Shown here: positions 1-6,759 of the stretch, piece by piece | How positions within the stretch are numbered: the first letter of the stretch is position 1 | Layout of the letters: the number at the start of each line of letters is the position of its first letter | Assembly (NCBI GenBank): GCA_937943045.1 | Contig: CALEBN010000064.1 | Location: 1-31,272 of the forward strand | Length of the DNA: 31,272 nt | From: an uncultured Collinsella sp. | GTDB lineage: Bacteria > Actinomycetota > Coriobacteriia > Coriobacteriales > Coriobacteriaceae | Direction of reading: 5' to 3' | Made by a program: the position numbers and the translations under genes | The notes under the pieces: generated by a model | Database searches by the model: none | What the model was told of the DNA's origin: nothing | The model's input: only the letters and a program-made list of their open reading frames with translations

Positions 1-1915
1 GCAGCGCGTAGTCGGCGAGCGGCCACTTGATGCCGGTCTCCTTGTCGGTGATGATGGCGAACGGCGTGCACTCGGAGCCAGTGCCCGAAGAGGTCGGGAC
101 GGCGACGAAGTAAGCCTTCTTGCCCATCTCGGGGAAGGTGAAGATACGCTTGCGGATGTCCATGAAGTCCATGGCCATGTCCTCGAAGTTCGCCTCGGGG
201 TGCTCGTACATCATCCACATAATCTTGCCGGCGTCCATTGCGGAACCGCCGCCAACGGCGATGATGACATCCGGCTCGAAGAGCGTCATCTGCTTGGCGC
301 CGCGACGTGCGCACTGCAGGGAGGGATCGGGCTCAACGTCGTAGAAGCAGTCGTGAGCGATGCCCATCTCATCGAGCTTGGCCTCGATGGCACGCGTGTT
401 GCCATTCTTGAAGAGGAACTGGTCGGTAACGATGAAGGCGCGCTTCTTGCCCATTACGGTGCCGAGCTCGTCGAGTGCGACGGGCGTGCAGCCCTTCTTG
501 AAGTAGACCTTCTCGGGTGCGCGGAACCACAGCATGTTCTCGCGGCGCTCTGCCACGGTCTTGACGTTGATCAAGTGCTTCACCCCAACGTTCTCGGAGA
601 CGGAGTTGCCACCCCAGGAGCCGCAGCCCAGGGTTAGAGACGGCTTCATGCCGAAGTTGTAGAGGTCACCGATGCCGCCGTGCGAGGACGGGGTGTTGAT
701 GACGATGCGGCAGGCCTTCATGACGTGCTGGAACTTAGCGATCTTCTCGCTCTGTGCCGGGTGCACGTAGAGAGAGGCGGTGTGGCCCGGGCCACCTGCG
801 AGGACGAGGTGCTCTGCCTTGTCAACGGCCTCCTGGAAGTCCTTGGCGTGATACATAGCGAGGACCGGGGAGAGCTTCTCGTGGGAGAACTCTTCCTTCT
901 CGGGATCGGTGGAGGTGACCTCGGCGATCAGGATCTTGGTCTTGGCGGGAACCTCGATGCCGGCGAGCTCGGCGATCTTGGCGGCAGCCATGCCGGGGAT
1001 GCGGTGATCGAGAGCGCCGTTCTTGAACATGGCGGCACGCAGGGCCTCCATCTCGGCACCCTGCTTGACGAAGTAGCAGCCGCGCTTCTGGAACTCGGCC
1101 TTGACCTGGTCATAGATGGTGTCGATGACGGTCACGGACTGCTCGGAAGCGCAGATCATGCCGTTGTCGAAGGTCTTGGAGTGGATGATGGAGTTGACGG
1201 CGAGCTTGATGTCCGCGGTATCGTCGATGATGACCGGGGTGTTGCCGGCGCCGACGCCGAGTGCGGGCTTACCGGAGGAGTAAGCAGCCTTGACCATGCC
1301 CGGGCCACCGGTTGCGAGAATGATGTCGACGTCGCGCATGACCATGTTGGTCAGCTCGATGGACGGCTTGTCGACCCAGCCGATGATGCCCTCAGGAGCA
1401 CCGGCCTTGACAGCTGCGTCGAGAACGAGCTTGGCGGCGGCGATGGTGCACTTGGCGGCTGCCGGGTGCGGGGAGATGATGATGGCGTTACGGGTCTTCA
1501 GGCAGATGAGCGTCTTGAAGATGGCCGTGGAGGTCGGGTTGGTGGTCGGGATGACAGCGCCAACGATACCGATCGGCTCGGCGACCTTGGTGATGCCGTA
1601 AGCGTCGTCGCGCTCGATGACACCGCAGGTCTTGGTGTTCTTGTAAGCGTTGTAGATGTACTCAGCGGCGTAGTGGTTCTTGATGACCTTGTCCTCGAGA
1701 ACGCCACGGCCGGTCTCCTCGATGGCGAGCTTGGCCAAAGGAATACGAGCCTTGTTGGCGGCCATAGCAGCCTCGTAGAAGATCTTGTCTACCTGCTCCT
1801 GAGTGTACTCAGCGAATTTAGCCTGGGCCTCACGCATAGATTTGAGTTTGGCCTCAAGCGCCTCCACGTTGTCCACGATGGCGGGAGTAGTGTTTTCCGG
1901 TGACTTTTTCACCAT
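1..1915 (-). CDS. adhE: Bifunctional aldehyde-alcohol dehydrogenase AdhE (3' end outside window)
   Basis: AdhE reduces acetyl-CoA to acetaldehyde and then to ethanol, reoxidising NADH during fermentation; the enzyme is cytosolic and usually forms spirosomes. The gene starts at the ATG whose complement is 1913-1915, seven bases after an AGGAG. About 638 codons are visible of a usual 870-890. The N-terminal CoA-acylating aldehyde dehydrogenase half is complete, with PTTNPTSTA, an NGMICASEQSV segment carrying the catalytic cysteine (about residue 255) and the glycine-rich GVGAGN. The iron-dependent alcohol dehydrogenase half begins and is cut just after PTSSGTGSE and KWPLADYAL, so its iron ligands lie beyond the left edge. 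It stands alone on the minus strand, divergent from the transposase gene. Identification is certain; only completeness is unknown. Confidence 0.96.
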   Translation of the reverse strand, partial: MVKKSPENTTPAIVDNVEALEAKLKSMREAQAKFAEYTQEQVDKIFYEAAMAANKARIPLAKLAIEETGRGVLEDKVIKNHYAAEYIYNAYKNTKTCGVIERDDAYGITKVAEPIGIVGAVIPTTNPTSTAIFKTLICLKTRNAIIISPHPAAAKCTIAAAKLVLDAAVKAGAPEGIIGWVDKPSIELTNMVMRDVDIILATGGPGMVKAAYSSGKPALGVGAGNTPVIIDDTADIKLAVNSIIHSKTFDNGMICASEQSVTVIDTIYDQVKAEFQKRGCYFVKQGAEMEALRAAMFKNGALDHRIPGMAAAKIAELAGIEVPAKTKILIAEVTSTDPEKEEFSHEKLSPVLAMYHAKDFQEAVDKAEHLVLAGGPGHTASLYVHPAQSEKIAKFQHVMKACRIVINTPSSHGGIGDLYNFGMKPSLTLGCGSWGGNSVSENVGVKHLINVKTVAERRENMLWFRAPEKVYFKKGCTPVALDELGTVMGKKRAFIVTDQFLFKNGNTRAIEAKLDEMGIAHDCFYDVEPDPSLQCARRGAKQMTLFEPDVIIAVGGGSAMDAGKIMWMMYEHPEANFEDMAMDFMDIRKRIFTFPEMGKKAYFVAVPTSSGTGSECTPFAIITDKETGIKWPLADYAL

Positions 1916-1955
1916 TTGTGTCTCCTTGCGATCGGAGATTTACCCTACAAGATGC

Positions 1956-1964
1956 ATGATAGCA
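1956..1964 (-). promoter_or_regulatory. adhE promoter, extended -10 element
   Basis: Read on the minus strand this is TGCTATCAT, a TGnTAnnnT extended -10 element, about 40 bases upstream of the adhE start codon. No good -35 hexamer lies 16-18 bases upstream, which fits extended -10 promoters. Transcription would start near 1950. The same TGCTAnnnT pattern occurs before rpmB, mihF and rpsT in this window. Not experimentally supported. Confidence 0.5.
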
Positions 1965-2007
1965 AGAAATAATTCGGTGAACGGGCAGATTCCCGTAAAA
2001 GACAAAC

Positions 2008-2037
2008 TAAAACGCTTTAATCAAATGAACCGTTTCA
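2008..2037 (-). promoter_or_regulatory. Candidate LacI/CcpA-type operator upstream of adhE
   Basis: TGAACCGTTTCA at 2026-2037 is a palindrome with one mismatch and a central CG, the form typical of LacI-family operators. A second, weaker look-alike, TAAAACGCTTTAA, lies at 2008-2020. Both sit about 55-90 bases upstream of the predicted adhE transcription start in an AT-rich stretch. Control of adhE by a sugar- or redox-responsive repressor is inference; I see no clear Rex-type site. Confidence 0.3.
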
Positions 2038-2067
2038 ACTAAATCTATCTGCCCTGCGCATCGCCCC

Positions 2068-2119
2068 GCTCATTGGGGACAGACTTAAATGAGTGCTTTC
2101 ACTCATTTGGGACAGACAT
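2068..2119 (+). repeat. Left REP-like element flanking the RAYT transposase
   Basis: The element reads GGGGACAGAC, then a perfect 9-bp stem (AAATGAGTG 2087-2095, CACTCATTT 2100-2108) with a CTTT loop, then GGGACAGAC again. Its reverse complement recurs at 3066-3117 on the other side of the transposase gene with 47 of 52 positions identical. Single hairpins with a conserved foot sequence, placed in inverted orientation around a RAYT gene, are the known arrangement of REP/BIME repeats. Confidence 0.8.
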
Positions 2120-2247
2120 CGATTTGCCATTTTGCCGTTCTGGGCCTGTTATTGCCGCTCATTGGATATAAATAGGTTACAGGCTCAGCATTTCGCGTTG
2201 CGTCTCTCCTTTTAGGTGTTGCCTGTACAGTTTTGAAAGGAGAGGCT
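2120..2247. other. Intergenic stretch upstream of the RAYT gene
   Basis: Together with the adhE promoter region and the left repeat, this fills the 332-base gap between adhE and the transposase gene. TTGCCA and TGTTAT 17 bases apart (about 2125-2153) could be a weak promoter for the transposase. No open reading frame or RNA gene is evident. Confidence 0.3.
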
Positions 2248-3024
2248 ATGCCCCGATGTGCCCGCGCCGTTTCTCTCACCGGCTATTACCACGTCTATGA
2301 CCGCGGCAATTCTAAACAGATAATTTTTGAAGATGACTCCGACCGCTATCGGTTCTTATCTGATATCTCGGACCGATTCGCTCGCCATGAAGTGGCGGTG
2401 TTGGCTTGGTGCCTTATGGACAATCACCTCCATTTGATGGTTGATGATCCGTTTGACAATCTTTCAAAGGCAATGCAGTGCGCATTGACGGCGTATGCTA
2501 AGTATTTCAATGGGAAAACGGGGAGAACGGGGCATCTGTTTGACAATCGCTATTCGCGGGTCGCGGTTGAGTCGGACACGCAGGCAGTGCAGCTGCTCGA
2601 CTATATTCATCTCAATCCCGTGAAGGGTGCGCTTGACTCGCTCGAGGCGTACCGCTGGTCAAGCTATAAGGCATATCAGCTGGGCTATGATCCCTTTGAC
2701 ATCTGTGATGCGGCCCCTATGCTCGATGTTGTCGGAGGCTCCCGTCGCTATTGCGAGCATCTCAAGAAAGTTGGCGGGCGCATCTGGTCAGTGGAGGTTC
2801 TTCCGCGCCGGCGGATCCCCGATGAGGAGGCTCTTTCCGTTGCGCGCGAAGTCCTGCCGAGCATAGATCCTGCGCTGCTCAAGGCCCTGCCACGCCCCGA
2901 ACGCGATGCCTGCCTGCTGAGGCTCAGGCGGGCACATCTCACGGTCAAGCAAATTGCCCGTATCACCGGTATCGGCGCCACAAGCGTGACCAAGGCTACT
3001 GCAAGCTGGAAGGATGCAGCGTGA
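2248..3024 (+). CDS. REP-associated tyrosine transposase (RAYT, IS200-like Y1 family)
   Basis: A 258-residue single-domain HUH nuclease of the kind that cuts and joins single-stranded REP hairpins. The HUH motif is H60-L-H62 in DNHLHLMV. The likely nucleophile is Y119 in DYIHLNP, about 60 residues later as in IS608 TnpA, followed by the family signature RWSSYKAY. Residues 215-250 look like a helix-turn-helix (LTVKQIARITGIGATSVTK), possibly for DNA recognition. I chose the ATG at 2248 because AAAGGAG (2236-2242) lies five bases upstream; an in-frame TTG at 2233 would overlap that site. The gene is intact, with catalytic residues present, and is enclosed by inverted REP-like repeats. It has no partner tnpB. 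RAYTs are usually domesticated and single-copy; whether this one still moves repeats is unknown. Confidence 0.9.
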   Translation: MPRCARAVSLTGYYHVYDRGNSKQIIFEDDSDRYRFLSDISDRFARHEVAVLAWCLMDNHLHLMVDDPFDNLSKAMQCALTAYAKYFNGKTGRTGHLFDNRYSRVAVESDTQAVQLLDYIHLNPVKGALDSLEAYRWSSYKAYQLGYDPFDICDAAPMLDVVGGSRRYCEHLKKVGGRIWSVEVLPRRRIPDEEALSVAREVLPSIDPALLKALPRPERDACLLRLRRAHLTVKQIARITGIGATSVTKATASWKDAA

Positions 3025-3065
3025 GATAGGGGCCGTAGCCGATCGGGACGCCGCATGCGTGCGTC

Positions 3066-3118
3066 ATGTCTGTCCCCAATGCGTGAAAACACTCATGTAA
3101 GTCTGTCCCCAATGAGTG
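3066..3118 (-). repeat. Right REP-like element flanking the RAYT transposase
   Basis: Two copies of GTCTGTCCCC surround an imperfect hairpin (GCGTG, AAAA loop region, CACTCATG). The reverse complement matches the left element at 47 of 52 positions. Three of the five differences fall in or next to the hairpin stem, so this copy folds less well than the left one. It begins about 40 bases after the transposase stop codon. Confidence 0.8.
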
Positions 3119-3121
3119 CAA

Positions 3122-3152
3122 AAAGGCGCCCTCCGTGGGGGAGGGCGCCTTT
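3122..3152 (-). terminator. rpmB intrinsic terminator
   Basis: A perfect 13-bp stem, AAAGGCGCCCTCC (3122-3134) with GGAGGGCGCCTTT (3140-3152) and a 5-base loop. Read on the minus strand it is followed by a T run at 3119-3124, so it fits as the end of the rpmB transcript. On the plus strand it could also stop read-through from the transposase gene, though the T run there is short. Confidence 0.85.
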
Positions 3153-3220
3153 GGTAAGTTCTATGTGAACGCGAGGTCTTTGACCCGGAGAGTCCGAGGT
3201 ACTTGTTGGTAAGACCTTAT

Positions 3221-3409
3221 TTAGGAGCGCGCAACCTTGCCGGACTTGAGGCAGGTGGAGCAAACGTTCATCTTGCGACGGTGACCGTCGACGACGACGT
3301 AGACGCGCTGGATGTTGGGGCGGAACTTACGGTTGGTGACGCGGTGAGAGTGGCTGATGGAGCGACCGGCAACGGGGTGCTTACCGCAAACTTCGCAAAC
3401 TTTGGACAT
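3221..3409 (-). CDS. rpmB: 50S ribosomal protein L28
   Basis: A 62-residue L28 protein of the large ribosomal subunit. It is the zinc-binding (C+) form: C5-x2-C8 (CEVCGK) and C50-x2-C53 (CSTC) make the four ligands. The family core SISHSHRVTNRKFRPNIQRV is present. The ATG at 3407-3409 is chosen because AGGAGG lies seven bases upstream; a longer in-frame reading would add 16 unrelated residues. The gene is monocistronic on the minus strand with its own promoter and terminator. The presence of the zinc form suggests that a zinc-free paralogue, used under zinc starvation, could exist elsewhere, but nothing here shows one. Confidence 0.97.
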   Translation of the reverse strand: MSKVCEVCGKHPVAGRSISHSHRVTNRKFRPNIQRVYVVVDGHRRKMNVCSTCLKSGKVARS

Positions 3410-3463
3410 AACTGACCCTCCTTGGGCGACAAACGAACATGTCGCGTTAACAAACAAGCCTGA

Positions 3464-3474
3464 ACTATAGCACA
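3464..3474 (-). promoter_or_regulatory. rpmB promoter, extended -10 element
   Basis: On the minus strand this reads TGTGCTATAGT, an extended -10 with TATAGT as the hexamer. It is identical over nine bases (TGCTATAGT) to the element before rpsT at 16151. Predicted start is near 3457, giving a leader of roughly 48 bases. No convincing -35 is present. Confidence 0.6.
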
Positions 3475-3700
3475 GAAGCAGTTCCCTGTGCGTAATCTAC
3501 ACAGAGATATTTCTCTTTTGGCGATAGTGCCCACGCCACGGCCCTGGACGTAGATCCGATTTGCGTGCAGCAGAGGGGATTATGCCAGCTCGTGCGTGCG
3601 TTTTCAAGCTCGTCCCACAAATATATATAGGTTTATTGAGCGTAGGGCTCCGTTTACGGAATGCTCTGTATTTATGCTCGCAATTAAGCTCGAGGTTGGC
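3475..3700. other. Gene-free spacer between rpmB and the pyr operon
   Basis: This lies between two divergently read transcription units, rpmB on the minus strand and pyrR on the plus strand. It has AT-rich patches (for example around 3620-3640) that may serve upstream promoter elements. I see no gene, RNA or repeat in it. Confidence 0.4.
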
Positions 3701-3706
3701 TACACT
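3701..3706 (+). promoter_or_regulatory. Candidate pyr operon promoter (-10)
   Basis: TACACT, preceded by TTGGC, is the best -10 candidate upstream of the pyr leader. A start near 3713 would place the first leader hairpin about a dozen bases into the transcript, as expected for an attenuator. There is no good -35. The call rests mainly on position. Confidence 0.35.
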
Positions 3707-3724
3707 ATCCCTTGACCATTAAAG

Positions 3725-3860
3725 GGGTACGAGATACCCACATGGAATTACATAGCTGCCAAAGAGCAGCCCTTCCTGTGGGTGTCTGGTCCGCTTTAAG
3801 CGGTCGGGCATCTATTTTTTTGACTGTGTCAGCAGTCAAGACATGTGAGGAAGGAGATCG
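3725..3860 (+). promoter_or_regulatory. pyr operon leader with alternative stems (putative attenuator)
   Basis: Three stems can be drawn. Stem A is GGGTA 3725-3729 with TACCC 3735-3739. Stem B is GATACCCACA 3733-3742 with TGTGGGTGTC 3777-3786, continued inward by GGAA/TTCC and capped by GCTGC/GCAGC (3755-3759, 3766-3770). Stem C is the terminator at 3783-3821. A and B share 3735-3739, and B shares 3783-3786 with the base of C, so they cannot all form fully. A last hairpin, TTGACTG/CAGTCAA (3820-3839), precedes the ribosome-binding site. Position in front of pyrR suggests UMP-dependent control by PyrR. I did not find the classic Bacillus PyrR loop sequence, so the binding site may be divergent. 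Confidence 0.55.
3783..3821 (+). terminator. Leader terminator upstream of pyrR
   Basis: The stem is TGTCTGGTC and GCT against AGCGGTCGGGCA, about 12 pairs with several G-T pairs and one bulge, followed by TCTA and seven Ts (3815-3821). It lies entirely between the promoter candidate and the pyrR start, so read-through must be regulated or partial. Confidence 0.7.
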
Positions 3861-4445
3861 ATGGGCACGACTTCCCCCAAGGCGGTCATCATGGACGAGA
3901 CCGCCGTCAATCGAGCGATGACCCGCATCGCGCACGAGATTCTCGAGCGCAACGAGGGCTGTGAAGACCTCGCTCTGGTCGGCATCGTCACGCGCGGCGA
4001 CCTTCTGGCAAAGAAACTCGCCGAGGAGATCAAGGAGATCGAGGGCGTCGACGTTCCGCTCGGCAGCCTCGACATCAGCTTCTACCGCGATGACTACGCT
4101 ACCAATTTCGCTCCCGCGATCCACGCCACCAACATTCCCTTCAGTGTCGACGGCAAGCGCGTCGTGCTGGTGGACGACATCCTGTACACGGGTCGTACCA
4201 TCCGCGCCGCTCTCGACGCCGTCATGGACCTGGGCCGTCCGAGCCGCATCGAACTTGCAGTCCTCGTTGACCGCGGCCACCGTGAGCTCCCCATCTCGCC
4301 GGACTTTGTCGGCAAGAACGTTCCCTCGTCGCATGAGGAGAACGTGCACCTATATATGAAGGAAGTCGACGGCCACACCGCCGTCGAGATTAACGACGTC
4401 GCGCCGGGTTCCCACGTGGGCTCCGCGCCGCTGGGAGGTGAGTAG
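3861..4445 (+). CDS. pyrR: Bifunctional pyr operon regulator / uracil phosphoribosyltransferase PyrR
   Basis: PyrR senses UMP/PRPP and binds pyr leader RNA; many members also make UMP from uracil and PRPP. The 194-residue protein has the PRPP-binding motif VVLVDDILYTGRT at residues 101-113 and the family segments GIVTRGD (41-47), DISFYRDD (71-78) and LVDRGHRELPI. Start is the ATG at 3861 after AAGGAG (3851-3856). The last ~15 residues, after AVEINDV, extend past the usual end of the family (about 180). It is first in the pyr operon, and pyrB starts four bases after its stop codon. In other actinobacteria PyrR acts on translation; here the upstream terminator points to attenuation. Confidence 0.95.
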   Translation: MGTTSPKAVIMDETAVNRAMTRIAHEILERNEGCEDLALVGIVTRGDLLAKKLAEEIKEIEGVDVPLGSLDISFYRDDYATNFAPAIHATNIPFSVDGKRVVLVDDILYTGRTIRAALDAVMDLGRPSRIELAVLVDRGHRELPISPDFVGKNVPSSHEENVHLYMKEVDGHTAVEINDVAPGSHVGSAPLGGE

Positions 4446-4449
4446 TACC

Positions 4450-5394
4450 GTGGCGTTCAACCATAAGCACCTGATCGACATTACCGAGTACTCCGAAGAG
4501 GACATCAAGCTCATCCTCGAGACCGCCAAGGCGTTCTCCGAGGTCAACGAGCGTGCGATCAAGAAGGTCCCCACGCTCAAGGGCAAGACCATCGTCAATA
4601 TGTTCAACGAGCCCTCGACGCGTACCCGCAGCTCTTTCGAACTCGCCGAGAAGCGTCTTTCGGCCGACAGCCTCAACTTTGGTGGCTCCTCGACCTCCAC
4701 GGTCAAGGGCGAGAGCCTCGTTGACACCGTCGAGACCCTCAACGCCTATAAGATCGACTGCATCGTCGTGCGCGATAAGCACGCCGGCGCCCCCTACATC
4801 GTCACGCAGAACTCGCCCGCAAGCGTCATCTGCGCCGGTGATGGCAAGCACAACCATCCCACGCAAGCCCTGCTCGACCTGTACACCATCTGGGAGCACA
4901 AGGGCGACTTCCACGGTCTGAAGGTCGCTGTCGTCGGCGATATCGCCCACTCCCGCGTTTGCGGCTCGCTGATCCCCGCCCTTAAGATCATGGGCTGCGA
5001 GACCTACGCCGTCGCCCCCGGCACGCTGCTGCCGCCGGCGCCCGAGGTCCTGGGCTGCGACCACGTGACGAGCGACCTCGATTCCGTCCTGCCCGAGCTG
5101 GACGTCGTCTACATGCTGCGCGTGCAGCAGGAGCGCCTCGAGGGTGCTCCGTTCCCGACCATTCGCGAGTACCACAAGCTCTTCGGCCTGACCAAGGACC
5201 GCGAGAAGCTCATGAAGCCCGATGCGATCATCTGCCACCCGGGCCCCATCAACCGCGGCGTCGAGTTCGACTCCTATATGGCCGACCACCCGCAACGCTC
5301 CGTCATCCTGGAGCAGGTCTACGCCGGTATCTGCGTGCGTATGGCTATCCTGTATCTGCTGCTTGGAGGTGCCGATAATGGCCTTGCTTCTTAA
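4450..5394 (+). CDS. pyrB: Aspartate carbamoyltransferase catalytic subunit
   Basis: Condenses carbamoyl phosphate and aspartate, the first committed step of pyrimidine synthesis. The 314-residue protein has the carbamoyl-phosphate loop EPSTRTR (54-60), the KGES loop (86-89) that reaches the neighbouring active site, HPTQALLD (136-143) and HPGPINRGVE near the C-terminus. I take GTG 4450 as the start because GGGAGG (4433-4438) precedes it; a GTG at 4438 is in frame but lies inside that ribosome-binding site. No pyrI regulatory subunit is nearby, so this should be an unregulated trimer or part of a complex with dihydroorotase. The 3' end overlaps pyrC by 17 bases. Confidence 0.96.
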   Translation: MAFNHKHLIDITEYSEEDIKLILETAKAFSEVNERAIKKVPTLKGKTIVNMFNEPSTRTRSSFELAEKRLSADSLNFGGSSTSTVKGESLVDTVETLNAYKIDCIVVRDKHAGAPYIVTQNSPASVICAGDGKHNHPTQALLDLYTIWEHKGDFHGLKVAVVGDIAHSRVCGSLIPALKIMGCETYAVAPGTLLPPAPEVLGCDHVTSDLDSVLPELDVVYMLRVQQERLEGAPFPTIREYHKLFGLTKDREKLMKPDAIICHPGPINRGVEFDSYMADHPQRSVILEQVYAGICVRMAILYLLLGGADNGLAS

Positions 5395-6667
5395 GAATGC
5401 CCACGTCGTCGACCCGTCCGTCGAGCTTGACGGTGTCGTTGACGTCCTGATTGACGGCGACAAGATCGCCGAGGTCGGCGAGAATCTCGCCGTCGAGGGA
5501 GCCGAGGTCCGCGACCTTTCCGGCAAGTACCTCGTCCCCGGCCTGGTGGATATGCACGTTCACCTTCGCGAGCCCGGCTATGAGGTCAAAGAGGACATCG
5601 AGAGCGGCACCCGCGCAGCTGCCAAGGGCGGCTTCACCGGCGTGTGCGCCATGCCCAACACCGATCCCGTCACCGATAACGGCACCGTCGTGGAGTTCGT
5701 CAAGTCCCGCGCTGCCGAGGTCGGTCACTGCCGCGTCTATCCGTCGGGCGCCATGACCCGCGGCCTTAAGGGCGAGGCTATGTCCGAGATGGGCGATATG
5801 GTCGCCCACGGCGCCGTCGCCTTTACCGACGACGGTCGCGGCGTACAGGGCGCGGGCATGCTCCGTCGCTGCATGGACTACGGCAAGATGTTCGGCAAGG
5901 TCTTTATGAGCCACTGCCAGGACGAGGACCTGGTCGGCCACGGCCAGATCAACGAGGGCAAGGTCTCGACCCGTCTGGCTCTCGAGGGCTGGCCGGCTGC
6001 CGGCGAGGAGCTTCAGATCGCCCGCGACATCGAGATCGCCAAGCTGACCGGTGCCAAGCTGCACATCCAGCACATCTCCACCGCCCATGGCCTGGAGATC
6101 GTGCGTGCCGGTAAGGCCGCTGGCGTTCAGGTTACCTGTGAGGCCACCCCGCACCATATGTTCCTGACCGAGAACGACCTGGACGAGACCTACAACACCT
6201 CGCTCAAGGTCAACCCGCCGCTGCGTACCGAGGAGGATGCCGAGGCTATCCGTCAGGGCGTCATCGACGGTACCGTCGACGTTATCGTCACCGATCACGC
6301 TCCCCACACCCCGTGGGAGAAGGCCCGCGAGTTCGAGCTTGCGCCCTTTGGCATGATCGGCCTCGAGACCTCGCTGTCGCTTGTACTTACCGAGCTGGTC
6401 AACACGGGCAAGATGAGCATGGGCCGCATGGTCGAGCTCATGGCCATCAAGCCGCGTGAGATCCTGGGCCTCGACCAGGTTCAGGTCAAGGCGGGCTCCG
6501 TTGCCGATCTGACCGTGTTCGACGCGTCCGCCACCTGGACGGTCGGCGAGGACGGTTACGAGTCGCGCGCCGAGAACTCCGGTTTCGCCGGCCGCACGCT
6601 CACCGGTCGTGCCACCGATGTGTTTGTCGGCGGCAAGCAGACGCTCGCCGACGGCTGCATCTGCTAG
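5378..6667 (+). CDS. pyrC: Dihydroorotase (class I, zinc-dependent)
   Basis: Cyclises carbamoyl-aspartate to dihydroorotate. The protein has 429 residues, the class I length. The metal-binding H60-V-H62 lies in VDMHVHLREPG, followed by the MPNTDPVTDN segment, HIQHISTAHG, CEATPHHMFLTE and the C-terminal catalytic DHAPHTPWEK. The ATG at 5378 follows GGAGG by eight bases, inside the end of pyrB, so the two are translationally coupled. Class I dihydroorotases often associate with aspartate carbamoyltransferase, which would fit the overlap. A strong terminator-like hairpin lies directly after the stop codon. Confidence 0.96.
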   Translation: MALLLKNAHVVDPSVELDGVVDVLIDGDKIAEVGENLAVEGAEVRDLSGKYLVPGLVDMHVHLREPGYEVKEDIESGTRAAAKGGFTGVCAMPNTDPVTDNGTVVEFVKSRAAEVGHCRVYPSGAMTRGLKGEAMSEMGDMVAHGAVAFTDDGRGVQGAGMLRRCMDYGKMFGKVFMSHCQDEDLVGHGQINEGKVSTRLALEGWPAAGEELQIARDIEIAKLTGAKLHIQHISTAHGLEIVRAGKAAGVQVTCEATPHHMFLTENDLDETYNTSLKVNPPLRTEEDAEAIRQGVIDGTVDVIVTDHAPHTPWEKAREFELAPFGMIGLETSLSLVLTELVNTGKMSMGRMVELMAIKPREILGLDQVQVKAGSVADLTVFDASATWTVGEDGYESRAENSGFAGRTLTGRATDVFVGGKQTLADGCIC

Positions 6668-6687
6668 CATTGCCTTATCGCTTATGT

Positions 6688-6727
6688 GCGCGGCGCCCTT
6701 GCGGTGCCGCGCTTTCTGTTCGTTTTG
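6688..6727 (+). terminator. Terminator-like hairpin between pyrC and pyrK
   Basis: A 10-bp stem, GCGCGGCGCC (6688-6697) and GGTGCCGCGC (6703-6712) with one G-T pair and a CTTGC loop, followed by the T-rich TTTCTGTTCGTTTT. It lies inside an otherwise continuous operon and may reduce expression of pyrK-pyrD-pyrF relative to pyrR-pyrB-pyrC, or mark a break between two transcription units. Confidence 0.6.
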
Positions 6728-6759
6728 ACCATGCAACCGCATGGGGGATTGGAGCGTCT

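Noticed and set aside
680..1903. Long plus-strand open frame opposite adhE
   Set aside because: It is the antisense of a well-conserved AdhE reading and has Gly/Asp/Val-rich, family-less composition typical of high-GC shadows.
2068..3118. Complete IS200/IS605 insertion sequence
   Set aside because: No tnpB and no IS200-type subterminal ends; the protein's YIHLNP and RWSSY signatures and the paired REP-like repeats fit a RAYT better.
3174..3217. AGGTCTT/AAGACCT inverted repeat next to rpmB considered as a tRNA
   Set aside because: There is no cloverleaf, no T-loop GTTC motif and no CCA end; at most it is a hairpin in the rpmB 3' region.
3742..3921. Leader peptide in the pyr leader (ATG at 3742)
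   Set aside because: It lacks a ribosome-binding site, is not rich in any codon that would report on pyrimidines, and runs through the terminator into pyrR in another frame.
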